64,000 bases of DNA from an uncultured Collinsella sp. (GTDB lineage: Bacteria > Actinomycetota > Coriobacteriia > Coriobacteriales > Coriobacteriaceae): positions 1 through 64,000 of the forward strand of contig CAMQJB010000007.1 of assembly GCA_947002045.1 (NCBI GenBank). The letters are read 5' to 3'. The position numbers and the translations under genes are program-made. This document shows, piece by piece, positions 38,864-47,914 of the stretch (position 1 is its first letter; every line of letters begins with the position of its first letter). Under the pieces are notes generated by a model. That model saw only the letters and a list, made by a program, of their open reading frames with translations. It was not told the origin of the DNA and did not search any database.

Positions 38864-40066
38864 TTAGGCCTGGAGCCAACGGGCGGTGTTGCGCTCGTCG
38901 AGGGCCTTGAGGGTAGCGGCGGGATCGGCAACCTTCTGCAGGAACATCATGGCAGCGATGGCGTACGGCTTGTAGCTGGCCTCCTTGTACATGCCCACGC
39001 GGTGCATGTCGAAGACGTCGGCGTTAACCTCGCCGTGCTCGCAGGAGACACCGGAGATGTCGGCGGGCAGCGGGTGCATAAAGATGGTGTCCTGGCCGTT
39101 GGCGGTCTTCTCCATGAGTTCGGTCGTGGAGCACCAGTCCTGATGGGTGGCGTTCTGGGCGAGCAGTTCCTTCTCGAGCGCTGCGATGCCGGCGTCGTCG
39201 CCCTCGGCGTACAGGTTGGTACGCTTCTCCATGGCGGCAAACGGAGCCCAGCTCTTGGGGATCACGATGTCGGCGCCCTCGAAGGCCTCGGCCATGGTGT
39301 TGACCTGCTTAAAGGTGGTGCCGGACTCGGCGGCATAGCCCTTGGCGCGCTCGACGACCTCGGGCATGAGGTCGTAGCCCTCGGGGTGAGCCAGGGTGAC
39401 GTCCATGCCAAAGCGGGGCAGCAGGCTGATCAGCGACTGCGGGCAGGACAGCGGCTTGCCGTAAGAGGGCGAATAGGCCCAGGTGACGGCAACCTTCTTG
39501 CCCTTGAGGTTCTCGAGGCCACCAAACTCGTTGATGAGGTAGAGCATGTCGGCAGAGGACTGCGTGGGGTGGTCGGAATCGGACTGCAGGGAGATGAGCG
39601 TGGGACGATGATCCAGAACGCCGTCCTCGTAGGCCTGCTGAACGGACTCGGAGACCTCGGCCATGTAGGCGTCTCCCTTGCCGATGTACATGTCGTCGCG
39701 GATGCCGATGACGTCGGCCATGAAGGAAATCATGGTAGCGGTCTCGCGGACGGTCTCGCCGTGAGCGATCTGGGACTTCTTCTCGTCCAGGTCCTGCAGC
39801 TCAAGGCCGAGCAGGTTGGCGGCCTTAGAGAAGGAGAAACGCGTACGGGTGGAGTTGTCGCGGAACAGAGAGACGGCCAGACCCGAGTCGAAGATCTTGG
39901 ACGAGACGTTGTTCTCGCGCAGCTCGCGCAGGGCGTCGGCGACGATGTAGAGAGCCTTGAGCTCATCGGTGGTCTTGTCCCAGGTGTGCAGGAAGTCGCT
40001 GCCGTACATACCCTTAAAATCGAGGCCGTTCAGCTGCTCGACGAGCTCGGTAAACTTGGCGTCCAT
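38864..40066 (-). CDS. ygeW: Carbamoyltransferase YgeW
   Basis: 400 residues of the aspartate/ornithine carbamoyltransferase fold. The carbamoyl-phosphate motif DNSTRTRFSF is at about 70-79, and the second substrate side has HPLPADISGVSCEHGEV. In the YgeW family the natural substrate is unsettled; by context it transfers or releases a carbamoyl group in purine breakdown, possibly yielding carbamoyl phosphate. Start MDAKFTEL has AAAGGAC upstream. Confidence 0.92.
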   Translation of the reverse strand: MDAKFTELVEQLNGLDFKGMYGSDFLHTWDKTTDELKALYIVADALRELRENNVSSKIFDSGLAVSLFRDNSTRTRFSFSKAANLLGLELQDLDEKKSQIAHGETVRETATMISFMADVIGIRDDMYIGKGDAYMAEVSESVQQAYEDGVLDHRPTLISLQSDSDHPTQSSADMLYLINEFGGLENLKGKKVAVTWAYSPSYGKPLSCPQSLISLLPRFGMDVTLAHPEGYDLMPEVVERAKGYAAESGTTFKQVNTMAEAFEGADIVIPKSWAPFAAMEKRTNLYAEGDDAGIAALEKELLAQNATHQDWCSTTELMEKTANGQDTIFMHPLPADISGVSCEHGEVNADVFDMHRVGMYKEASYKPYAIAAMMFLQKVADPAATLKALDERNTARWLQA

Positions 40067-40267
40067 GTAAATGTCCTTTCTAAAGGTGAAACGATCGCAA
40101 TGAGTAGATGTGCTCCGGCATGCGCGTGTGGCTAGAACATGCAGAGCACCATGACGAGGACCCGCCACCGTTGAGGAAGCATGGGAGATAACGACCGCGG
40201 GCCCCAAGTCAACAGGGGGTGCCGGGGACACGAACGGCCCCCGGCTCAACAGGATCGAAGAATGGGA

Positions 40268-41653
40268 CTAATCGATCTTGTTGTTGGTCAGACCGGCGCG
40301 GAACACGGTGGCATCGCCATCGGCCTGACTCGGATCGTAGAGGTTCAGGGCAGCCACATACATGGCGGCAGCGGTGACCAGGTCGTCCTTGTAGGTGACC
40401 TCGTTGGGAGCGTGAGCCTGAGACTCGGCACCCGGGCCAAAGCCCACGCAGGGGATGCCGTAGCGGCCCTGGATGGAAACGCAGTTCGTGGAGAAGGTCC
40501 ACTTGTCGCACAGCGGGCGACCGGTGCGCTTGTCCATGCTGGGCTCGCAGCCGATGCGCTCGTCACCGAACATGGCCTTGTGGGCGTCGACGAGGGCCTT
40601 GACGTGCGGAGCGGTCTCCTTGTTGATCCACGTGGGGAAGTAAGCCTCGGTCTCGTAGACCTCGCCGGTCCAGGACGGACGGTCGTACATGTACATAGAG
40701 ACCTTCACGTCGTCGCCGTACTTCTTGGCGGCCGGCAGGTTGCGGATCTCGTCCAGGCAGGACTCCCAGGTCTCACCAGCGGTCATGCGACGGTCGATGG
40801 AGATGGCGCAGGAGTCAGCGACAGCGCAGCGGCTGGGGCTGGTGTAGAAGATCTGGCTGACGGTGCAGGTGCCGCGGCCCAGGAAGCGGGCGTCCTCGAA
40901 GTGCTCGGGGTTGTACTTGGGGTCGAGCATCTTGACGAGGCCCTTGATGTCGGTCGACTCGTCGCAGCCGTTGTTGTTGAGAGCGCGGACGTCGGCGATG
41001 ATGTCGGCCATCTTGTAGATGGCGTTGTCGCCGCGGTCGGGAGCGGAGCCGTGGCAGGAGGTGCCGTGAACGTCGACGCGGATCTCCATGCGGCCGCGGT
41101 GACCGCGATAGATGCCACCGTCGGTGGGCTCGGTGGAAATGACGAACTCGGGCTTAATGCCGTCCTTGTTGTAGATGTACTGCCAGCACATGCCGTCGCA
41201 GTCCTCTTCCTGGACGGTACCGACGACCATGATCTTGTAGCCCTCGGGGATGAGGCCCATGTCTTTCATCATCTTGGCAGCGTAGGTAGCAGAAGCCATG
41301 CCACCCTCCTGGTCGGAGCCGCCGCGGCCGTAGATGATCTCGTCGGTCTCGTAGCCCTCATAGGGATCGGCATCCCAGTTATCGATGTTGCCGATGCCGA
41401 CGGTGTCGATGTGGGAGTCGATGGCGATGATCTTGTCGCCCTCGCCCATAAAGCCCATAACGTTGCCCAGGCCGTCGACCTTGACCTCGTCATAGCCAAG
41501 GCTCTCCATCTCGGCCTTGATGCAGGCGACAACCTCGCCCTCCTCGCAAGACTCAGAGGGATGCGAGATCATAGCGCGCAGGAAGCGAGTCATATCAGCA
41601 CGATGAGACTCAGCAGCAGCCTTGATAGCGTCGAAATCGAGTTCTTTAGCCAT
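40268..41653 (-). CDS. ygeY: M20-family peptidase/deacylase YgeY
   Basis: 461 residues of the M20 metallopeptidases. The metal ligands are in DSHIDTVGIGNIDNW (His, Asp), GRGGSDQEGGMA (Asp) and VQEEDCDG (Glu), with a lid domain between about 190 and 330. In this neighbourhood it probably hydrolyses an amide or carbamoyl intermediate of urate breakdown. It starts after AAAGGTT, 74 bases past the ygeX stop. Confidence 0.9.
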   Translation of the reverse strand: MAKELDFDAIKAAAESHRADMTRFLRAMISHPSESCEEGEVVACIKAEMESLGYDEVKVDGLGNVMGFMGEGDKIIAIDSHIDTVGIGNIDNWDADPYEGYETDEIIYGRGGSDQEGGMASATYAAKMMKDMGLIPEGYKIMVVGTVQEEDCDGMCWQYIYNKDGIKPEFVISTEPTDGGIYRGHRGRMEIRVDVHGTSCHGSAPDRGDNAIYKMADIIADVRALNNNGCDESTDIKGLVKMLDPKYNPEHFEDARFLGRGTCTVSQIFYTSPSRCAVADSCAISIDRRMTAGETWESCLDEIRNLPAAKKYGDDVKVSMYMYDRPSWTGEVYETEAYFPTWINKETAPHVKALVDAHKAMFGDERIGCEPSMDKRTGRPLCDKWTFSTNCVSIQGRYGIPCVGFGPGAESQAHAPNEVTYKDDLVTAAAMYVAALNLYDPSQADGDATVFRAGLTNNKID

Positions 41654-41693
41654 TGTTCATAACCTTTCAAACGAAGGAATCTACCTGTGAGGT

Positions 41694-41720
41694 GGCGGAG
41701 CGATACCTATTTACTCCGCC
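41694..41720 (-). promoter_or_regulatory. Intergenic hairpin between ygeX and ygeY
   Basis: GGCGGAG/CTCCGCC, perfect 7-bp stem with a 13-base loop, 8 bases after the ygeX stop. No T run, so more likely an mRNA processing or stability element than a terminator. Confidence 0.4.
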
Positions 41721-41727
41721 CCAACGA

Positions 41728-42942
41728 TTAGCAAGTGGGGTATTCGCCTTCCCAGACGATGCGACGGTACTGATCCGGATCCGTGTCGCCCTCGGTGGAG
41801 AAGCAGAGCACGGAGCTCGTCTTGTCCAGGCCGATGAGCTCCTTGAGCTCGGCGTACTCGGGATCGAGCATGAGGGTCTCGACCAGGCCGGTGGTCACAG
41901 CGCCGGACTCGCCGGAGATGACGCGCGGGTCGCCCTTCTCGGGGGCGCCTAGGGTGCGCATGCCGCGAGCGGTGACCCAGTCGGGGCAGGACACGAAGGC
42001 GGTAGCGTGGTTGCGCAGGATATCCCAGCCCAGGATATTGGGCTCGCCACAGCACAGGCCGGCCATGATGGAGGGCATGTCGCCGTCCACGATGCGCGGG
42101 TCGCCGTCGCCGGCGGCAGCGCCCTTGTACAGGCAGGCGGCCGGAGCGCACTCAGCCACGACGAAGGTGGGCGGGTTATCGGGATACAGGTTGGTGAAGT
42201 AGCCCACCACGGCGCCGGCGAGCGAACCCACGCCAGCCTGGACAAACACGTGCGTCGGGCGGTTGATGGCCATCTCGCGCAGCTGCTCGGCAGCCTCGGA
42301 AGCCATGGTGCCGTAACCCTCCATGATCCAGGACGGGATCTTCTCGTAGCCCTCCCAGGCGGTGTCCTGAACGATGACGCCGCGCTCGCAGGCGTCGGCC
42401 TCGGCGGCGGCCATGCGCACGCACTCGTCGTAGTTGACCTCTTCGATGGTCACCGTGGCGCCCTCGGCGGCGATGTTATCGAAGCGGGGCTTGGTGGAAC
42501 CCTTGGGCATGTGCACGACGGCCTTCTGGCCGAGCTTGTTGGCAGCCCATGCCACGCCGCGGCCATGGTTGCCGTCGGTGGCGGTAAAGAAGGTGGCCTG
42601 GCCAAAGTCCTTGGCAAGCTGATCGGAGGTCAGGTAATCGAAGGTGCACTCGGCAACGTCCTTGCCGGTCTCGTCGGCAATGTAGTTGGCCATGGCAAAC
42701 GAGCCGCCCAGGACCTTAAAGGCGTTGAGGCCAAAGCGATAGCTCTCGTCCTTAACGCACAGGTTGGACAGGCCCAGGCGCGCGGCCTGGCCGTCCAGGC
42801 GGGCAAGCGGAGTGACGGTGTACTGGGGGAACGACTGGTGGAAGGCACGGGCCTTCTTCACGTGGTCGAGGCTCATGATTCCCAAGTGCTTGTCATCGCT
42901 CTTGGGCATCGTGTTGCCCGCCCACTGGATCTTATCGGCCAT
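41728..42942 (-). CDS. ygeX: Diaminopropionate ammonia-lyase YgeX
   Basis: 404 residues. PLP-binding Lys in GLNAFKVLGGS at about residue 76; ATDGNHGRGVAWAA binds phosphate. It converts 2,3-diaminopropionate to pyruvate and ammonia, through 2-aminoacrylate. First gene of ygeX-ygeY-ygeW. It faces the regulator at 43220, and two AACAAANNNTTTGTT palindromes lie between them. Confidence 0.93.
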   Translation of the reverse strand: MADKIQWAGNTMPKSDDKHLGIMSLDHVKKARAFHQSFPQYTVTPLARLDGQAARLGLSNLCVKDESYRFGLNAFKVLGGSFAMANYIADETGKDVAECTFDYLTSDQLAKDFGQATFFTATDGNHGRGVAWAANKLGQKAVVHMPKGSTKPRFDNIAAEGATVTIEEVNYDECVRMAAAEADACERGVIVQDTAWEGYEKIPSWIMEGYGTMASEAAEQLREMAINRPTHVFVQAGVGSLAGAVVGYFTNLYPDNPPTFVVAECAPAACLYKGAAAGDGDPRIVDGDMPSIMAGLCCGEPNILGWDILRNHATAFVSCPDWVTARGMRTLGAPEKGDPRVISGESGAVTTGLVETLMLDPEYAELKELIGLDKTSSVLCFSTEGDTDPDQYRRIVWEGEYPTC

Positions 42943-43034
42943 ACGGTGAACTCCTTAAGTCCTCTCTTGCCGGCCCCCGCATACGCGTTTCAACCCATTC
43001 CCATTCATGCGACTGAACTTTTATGTGGATGCCA

Positions 43035-43049
43035 AACAAAAAGTTTGTT
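43035..43049. promoter_or_regulatory. Operator-like palindrome 1, ygeX-regulator space
   Basis: AACAAAAAGTTTGTT, a perfect AACAAA-N3-TTTGTT palindrome. Centre 51 bp from the second copy, close to five helix turns, between ygeX and its divergent YheO-like regulator. Confidence 0.65.
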
Positions 43050-43085
43050 AGCACTGTTCTATCACACTTTTTGATTGGCAAACCT

Positions 43086-43100
43086 AACAAATTGTTTGTT
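43086..43100. promoter_or_regulatory. Operator-like palindrome 2, ygeX-regulator space
   Basis: AACAAATTGTTTGTT, the same perfect AACAAA-N3-TTTGTT pattern. Both copies differ only in the three central bases. Confidence 0.65.
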
Positions 43101-43219
43101 GCCGTAATCGGTACCTTTTCGCCGACGAACGGTTACATAACGCAGCAACGCTTTCGTTATTTGCGAACAGGTGTGGTTTATGGCAAAGTATGCCCAAACT
43201 AATTTTTAGGAAGGCACCC

Positions 43220-43873
43220 ATGACCCCGTCACAGATTGAGTTTTACAAGCGCCTCGCACACGGTCTGGCGCTCCAGTTTGGCCCCAACTGCGAAGTCGTC
43301 GTCCACGATCTGGAGACCGAGGACGTGGACCACTCCATCGTAGTGATCGAAAACGGCCACGTCAGCGGGCGCAAACTGGGTGACGGTCCCAGCCATATTG
43401 TGCTTGAGTCCATGCACGATGGCACCACCGACGTGCACGACCGCGAGCCATACCTCACCAAAACCGCCGATGGCAAGCTGCTCAAGTCCTCGACCATCTT
43501 TATCCGCAACGACGAAGGCAAGCCCGTCGGCATTTTGGGCATCAACTTTGACATTACGCTTATGAAGGCTTTTGAGCGCTCGCTCGACGCTTTCACCGGC
43601 ACCGGCGGCACGGGCTATACCGAGCCCGAGCCCATCACCAAAAACATCGGCGACCTGCTCGAAGACCTACTGCGCGAGTGCGAACAGTTTGTGGGCAAGC
43701 CCGCGGCGCTCATGACCAAAGACGAGCGCATTCGTGCCATTGGCTACCTCGACCGTCGCGGTGCCTTCCTCATTTCCAAGTCGAGCGAGCGCGCCTGCGA
43801 GTTCTTTGGCATCTCCAAGTACAGCTTCTATAGCTACCTCAATGAGGCCAAGGCGGCGACCGGCGACAAGTAG
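43220..43873 (+). CDS. YheO-like PAS/HTH transcriptional regulator 1
   Basis: 217 residues. The N-terminal PAS-like (YheO) domain (about 5-120; GPNCEVVVHDL, SIVVIENGHVSGRK, GKPVGILGINFD) is followed by a C-terminal helix-turn-helix (about 175-212; DERIRAIGYLDRRGAFLISK, FFGISKYSFYSYL). It probably senses a small molecule. Start MTPSQIEF chosen for TAGGAAGG. It is divergent from ygeX, and is a paralogue of the regulator at 57869, which faces the second half of the island. Confidence 0.87.
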   Translation: MTPSQIEFYKRLAHGLALQFGPNCEVVVHDLETEDVDHSIVVIENGHVSGRKLGDGPSHIVLESMHDGTTDVHDREPYLTKTADGKLLKSSTIFIRNDEGKPVGILGINFDITLMKAFERSLDAFTGTGGTGYTEPEPITKNIGDLLEDLLRECEQFVGKPAALMTKDERIRAIGYLDRRGAFLISKSSERACEFFGISKYSFYSYLNEAKAATGDK

Positions 43874-43996
43874 GCACTCGCTTGGATTGCCCCTCCCCTT
43901 TTGGGCGCGAGTTCTGGAAAGCACGAATCCAAGACCGAGCCGCTTGGGAAGTTCCATATAATCGATGTCATTGGTATTTCGAAAGGATGGAATAGA

Positions 43997-44983
43997 ATGG
44001 CGTTGAGCAAGGCATCATGCACCGATCGCGGATTGATTCCGGCAATTGGTGGACATGTGCACCGCATGTTCGATGAGGGTGAAGACGACCTGTTTTCGCT
44101 GAGCCTTGACGACGTGATGGATGATCGCCCGTGGACCGCCGACGAACTCATGGGCGGCGGGACTCGCCCGTCAAACCCCAATCCCGCACTTGCGCCTAAG
44201 ACCGCATCTGCGCCGACTCCTGCGCAGTTGGCTGTTTCGACGCCCGCGCCTACGCCCGCACCCACTTCGGCGCCCACGACCGCTCCCCGCCCCGCAAGCG
44301 ACCCGTCCGAGACCGCGGCATTTCTCGCTGCAGCGACGCAGGGCAAATCGGCCGACAGCACCGTTATGTACAGCGCCCAGCAGTTGCCTGTTCCTGCGGC
44401 ACGCAAGCCTCCGATCGCAAGGCTCGACGAGCCCGTTGCCCATCAGGTTGCCTACGATTCCTGGGCCACAGCCGATCTGGATGAGACCTCTACCGGCATG
44501 CCGGCGCTCGACGTTCCAGTTAACCCGCTTTTTGCCACCAACACGAGCGCCGTGGACTATGAGGGCGGTGCAGCATATTCCGATTATTCCGATGACTATG
44601 CTGGCAATGGTCGCATCGAGACCGAGGGTTATGGCACCGCATCGAGCGATTATCTCAACGATCCGTACGCTGCCACGCCTGCACCGGAATATGACCCGGA
44701 GGCCGCGTCCGCGCCGGCGTATACCAAAAGCACAGGCGAAGAGCGCTTCGCCGATTATTACGCCAAGGAAAAGGCGCTGCGTTTCTCGGAATTTCCGCAG
44801 GCAGTCAAGGTTGCCTTTATCGCCATTGTCATTGCCCTGCTCGGTGTCATTGCGTTTGAGGGATTCCAGCTGTTCCGCGGCCCCACCCAAGCGGAGTCGG
44901 AAACCCAGCAAAAAGAGGACGATAACCAGTACCTGGACATCAACACCCTCAAGGGCGACCCCAACGACGAGGACGACGAGTAG
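43997..44983 (+). CDS. Hypothetical single-pass membrane protein
   Basis: 328 residues of unknown function. A structured N-terminus (about 1-50, with MFDEGEDDLFSLSLDDVMDD) precedes a Pro/Ala/Thr-rich linker, a Tyr/Asp-rich stretch (DYSDDYAGN) and one membrane segment near residues 277-299 (VAFIAIVIALLGVIAFEG). The tail after it is strongly acidic (GDPNDEDDE). Preceded by GAAAGGATGG. I do not recognise the family; context (purine island) gives no clear role. Confidence 0.75.
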   Translation: MALSKASCTDRGLIPAIGGHVHRMFDEGEDDLFSLSLDDVMDDRPWTADELMGGGTRPSNPNPALAPKTASAPTPAQLAVSTPAPTPAPTSAPTTAPRPASDPSETAAFLAAATQGKSADSTVMYSAQQLPVPAARKPPIARLDEPVAHQVAYDSWATADLDETSTGMPALDVPVNPLFATNTSAVDYEGGAAYSDYSDDYAGNGRIETEGYGTASSDYLNDPYAATPAPEYDPEAASAPAYTKSTGEERFADYYAKEKALRFSEFPQAVKVAFIAIVIALLGVIAFEGFQLFRGPTQAESETQQKEDDNQYLDINTLKGDPNDEDDE

Positions 44984-45348
44984 CGAGGGCTGAAGGCGAC
45001 CACAGGATCCCGCATCCAGCACCGGCTTCTAAGTGCTGTTTTGGCATCCAGCTACACTTTTCCGGATAATTTGCCTATCGAATTTGACACTTTTCCGAAG
45101 TTTTAAGGTGCCTATTTCGACACTTTTCCGGATGAAAGCCGAATAATCACTTGGGAAACTAACGCCGTTCACGCGTCATTTCGCAGGCGGCGTTTGATTT
45201 CCGTCCGTACACGCTGATAGACTTCCTCTTGCCCGCAAGCAGCGGGCGCGTTTTATCCAGAGTCGGGGTAGAGAGTTGGCTCCACGATCCCGACGCCAAC
45301 CGGCCAAGAGGCACGGTGGCCCTGCCAACATCGATGAAAGGAGTCCGT
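44984..45348. repeat. Intergenic region with 33-bp tandem repeats
   Basis: No gene is supported. Copies of ACACTTTTCCG start at 45054, 45087 and 45120, exactly 33 bases apart, with TGCCTAT also repeated in the first two units. Identity outside these motifs is low, so the units are old. A short GCCCGC/GCGGGC hairpin is near 45231-45247. Rest: no clear element. Confidence 0.6.
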
Positions 45349-45771
45349 ATGGACAATTTCTCCGTGCGCAGTGAGCGCAACTTCCACAACCTGGCAGCCA
45401 AGCCAAAACGAATGCATCTTCTGTACGAGCCGAGCGGCTATGCCTCGGCCATGGTCAAGAACAGCCTCTCCCACCAGATGCGCTTTACCGTGCAGGTGCT
45501 CGAGGAAGAGCTCTGCGCCGCCGGCGACCCGCACGTGCTGCAGATCAAGCTGCTCGGAGATGACCCTCGTGAGCCGTCCAGATGGATGCTCTTCGCCGAC
45601 AGCGTGTGCGTTGCGGACGGATCCGGCGCCTTTGCCCGCGAGTGCTTCTGCGAGGGCGCCGAGGTGTTTTTGGATCTGTGCCACGACGCCGTCGAGGCTG
45701 CCGAGCTGCGCCAGTGGAGTCAAAGGGAGTACGAGCTGTTGAGTGCCGTGCGCGGGATTGCAATGATTTAG
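45349..45771 (+). CDS. Hypothetical protein
   Basis: 140 residues, beginning MDNFSVRSERNFHNLA. Contains a region rich in Cys/Asp/Glu (ECFCEGAEVFLDLCHDAVEAAE) and a long helix at the end (ELRQWSQREYELLSAVRG). No known domain, signal peptide or membrane segment is recognised. The start follows AAAGGAG. It ends within a few bases of the convergent ATPase remnant. Confidence 0.65.
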   Translation: MDNFSVRSERNFHNLAAKPKRMHLLYEPSGYASAMVKNSLSHQMRFTVQVLEEELCAAGDPHVLQIKLLGDDPREPSRWMLFADSVCVADGSGAFARECFCEGAEVFLDLCHDAVEAAELRQWSQREYELLSAVRGIAMI

Positions 45772-46115
45772 AAACAGAGCGGTGGCGTTATCGAACTGTC
45801 GACGCCGCCGCCTCCCCAACGCCCGTCGTGCTCAACGATCAGATCGACCTCAAGGCCCTTCTCATCTCGGAAATAATGAACACTGTTGTCGACACCGCCG
45901 TAGGTGGAAAGGAACACGCGCACGTCGCGCAGGATGAGATTCTCAAAGAGCATCCCCAGCGTTTGCATATCGCCAAGCAGCCGCTCAGGGGTAGCCCCCA
46001 GCAACGCCGCCGCAAGTGACGGGTCACAGAAGTAGCGCTTGGGGCGCACGCGAACGCGGGCCTTCGAGCGCACATACTGGCCTGCTCTCTCGCGCAAGCT
46101 CGTCCGAAAACCCAA
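45768..46115 (-). pseudogene. Remnant of an ATPase with DUF4143 domain
   Basis: The readable part, VRVRPKRYFCDPSLAAALLG and RDEKGLEVDLIVEHDGRWG, is the C-terminal DUF4143 segment of a large AAA-type ATPase family. The P-loop domain (about 250 residues) and the end of the protein are missing, and reading frame is lost at both ends. Such genes are commonly mobile and often decay. Confidence 0.7.
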
Positions 46116-46405
46116 GGTTTGCAGGTCACCGCTCCTGCAGCACCAGCGGGCGACGTCATCCTGCGAAATTACGCCATTCTCAATGCAGTTTTTACGCCGT
46201 TTTCATTGTAGGTTTTACGCTCGGCATCCTTGGCGCGGCGCTTGCTCAACCACCGGACCAGCGAATTGCCCGGATTCTGGGACGTGCTTTCCGCTCCAGG
46301 CCTCTACCGGAAAATGCGTCCCACTCTGAGGCCGAAATCTGGGACGCGCTTTCCGCCAAAGGGAAAGCGCGTCCCATTCCGAGCATCACATCAGAGCGCG
46401 CTTGG
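45772..46405. other. Accessory patch: pseudogene and repeat array I
   Basis: Apart from the ATPase remnant, no gene is seen. Between 46274 and 46383 lie two palindromic units of the GGGACGCGCTTTCCG family described separately. The rest has no recognisable content. Confidence 0.55.
46274..46383. repeat. Palindrome array I (GGGACGCGCTTTCCG family)
   Basis: Two successive palindromic units: 46274-46330 (GGGACGTGCTTTCCG with CGGAAAATGCGTCCC) and 46335-46383 (GGGACGCGCTTTCC with GGGAAAGCGCGTCCC). It is directly after the ATPase gene stop; related units occur on its other side (47915-48034). Confidence 0.7.
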
Positions 46406-47797
46406 TTATCTCCGCTCGCACATCTCGGCAAACGAGATCAGCTTGACGTCTCCCCTGCTCTCCGCGGCATCCCGACATCCCTGCGTAAAGCCGCTTTTTG
46501 AGAATAGTGCATAGCTTTTTCGTTGCCGTCTAAAGAGCTCGCTTCGGTGCACGAGCTTTTGCAGCACGTCTTCGCCCACCGGTTCATTGCGCCATTTGCA
46601 CTCCGCAAACAGAGCAGTGCCCTCGCCATCGTCAACAATTAAGTCGATTTCTTCCTGCGTATGCGTGCGATTATCCGTCCCCCACCAGCGCCCGACGCTC
46701 GCCGGAACCACGTCGAGCCGGCCCGCGCGCGCGAGTTCGTACACGTATTGTCTGCATATAAGCTCAAAGACCGTACCCATGTAATCCGATACGTGCGGCT
46801 CAATGCGCTTATACGCCATCTCGGCCATATCGTTTTGAATCAGCCCAATGTTCTGCGGCACAAACTTATACCAGAACCTAAACATCTGGTCGCTCAGCAG
46901 ATACACGGCTCGCTTATTGCTCGTCTCGTTTAGGGGCAGCTCGCGCTCGACAATCCCAAGCGACGCCAGCTTATCCACATAGCTCTTTACGTTGCTCGCA
47001 GGGATTCCCGTAGAGCTCGCAATCTCCGAGATCTTCGAGCGCCCCTGAGCAATTGCTTGCACGATCGCATCATATTGCTCGGGATTGCGGCACTCTTGCA
47101 ATAGCAGGTTACTCGGCTCCTCAAAGAGATAGCCCGTAGGAGTAAGAAAAAGACGTTTGATGTTGTCCTTGAGCGGTGCGGCAGGATCGACTTTCTCGAT
47201 ATATGCAGGAATGCCGCCCGTCATGCCATAGCAAACTGCAGCGTCTTCGCGACCCATGCTCTGCCACAGGCCGAGGGTCGTCATAAAATCGAGCGGCAAG
47301 ATCTTAAACTGGGCCGTACGCCTACCGTATAGTGGGCTCTCGTAGCCCAACACCTGTTCCTCCATAAACGAAAGAGACGAGCCGCATAGGATCAGCATTA
47401 GCCTGGTCTCTTTGTATAAGTGGTCGATCTTGTCTTGCAGCAACGAGCTGATTTCGGAATTCGATTGGGCGAGATAGGGATACTCGTCAATCACGACAAC
47501 CAAACGTTCCGTGCGAGCCATGGTGGCCAATGCATCGAACGCTTCGTCAAAACTACGAAACGACACGCCTGCAGCACCAACCGAGCCTGCAAGTATCGCC
47601 TGGCTAAAGCCGTGCAGGTTTGCCTCCGCATTGGTACGACGAGCTTGAAAGTAAATAGCCTTCTTGCCTTGGATGAACTCTGTGATAAGGCGCGTTTTAC
47701 CCACACGACGGCGGCCGTAAATCACAGGCATCTCAAAGGAGTCCGTGCCATACAGTCGATTGAGCTCGGACATTTCCGCTGTTCTTCCGACAAACAT
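46406..47797 (-). CDS. AAA ATPase with DUF234/PD-(D/E)XK-like C-terminus
   Basis: 463 residues. The ATPase part has Walker A GRRRVGKTRLITEF (about 29-42), Walker B LVVVIDEYPYL (about 97) and a sensor region SSLSFMEEQVLG. A winged helix (SKISEIASSTGIPASNVKSY) and a DUF234 part follow; EIDLIVDDGEGTALFAECKW is a PD-(D/E)XK-type nuclease pattern. Proteins of this type are thought to be mobile genes or defence-related. Its promoter carries a large palindrome and repeat arrays flank it, which supports transfer. Confidence 0.8.
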   Translation of the reverse strand: MFVGRTAEMSELNRLYGTDSFEMPVIYGRRRVGKTRLITEFIQGKKAIYFQARRTNAEANLHGFSQAILAGSVGAAGVSFRSFDEAFDALATMARTERLVVVIDEYPYLAQSNSEISSLLQDKIDHLYKETRLMLILCGSSLSFMEEQVLGYESPLYGRRTAQFKILPLDFMTTLGLWQSMGREDAAVCYGMTGGIPAYIEKVDPAAPLKDNIKRLFLTPTGYLFEEPSNLLLQECRNPEQYDAIVQAIAQGRSKISEIASSTGIPASNVKSYVDKLASLGIVERELPLNETSNKRAVYLLSDQMFRFWYKFVPQNIGLIQNDMAEMAYKRIEPHVSDYMGTVFELICRQYVYELARAGRLDVVPASVGRWWGTDNRTHTQEEIDLIVDDGEGTALFAECKWRNEPVGEDVLQKLVHRSELFRRQRKSYALFSKSGFTQGCRDAAESRGDVKLISFAEMCERR

Positions 47798-47815
47798 AGA
47801 CCATCCTTCCTTTAC

Positions 47816-47863
47816 GTTATAGCTAGCTATATTATACCTTCCTATAATATAGCTAGCTATAAC
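47816..47863. promoter_or_regulatory. Large AT-rich palindrome at the ATPase promoter
   Basis: Arms of 21 bases are exact complements with the 6-base spacer CCTTCC. Each arm is built on TATAGCTAGCTATA. On the minus strand a TATAAT box is part of the right arm, and the ATG is 18 bases after the palindrome, after AAGGAAGGA. Fits an autoregulatory operator or a strong 5' hairpin. Confidence 0.7.
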
Positions 47864-47914
47864 TTAATTCGACAAGCGGAGCACGAAAAGGGGCGGTACA
47901 CCCCCGCACGTGGA

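Noticed and set aside
45054..45152. CRISPR array
   Set aside because: Three 33-bp units share only an 11-base core and have no constant repeat plus variable spacer structure; no cas genes are nearby.
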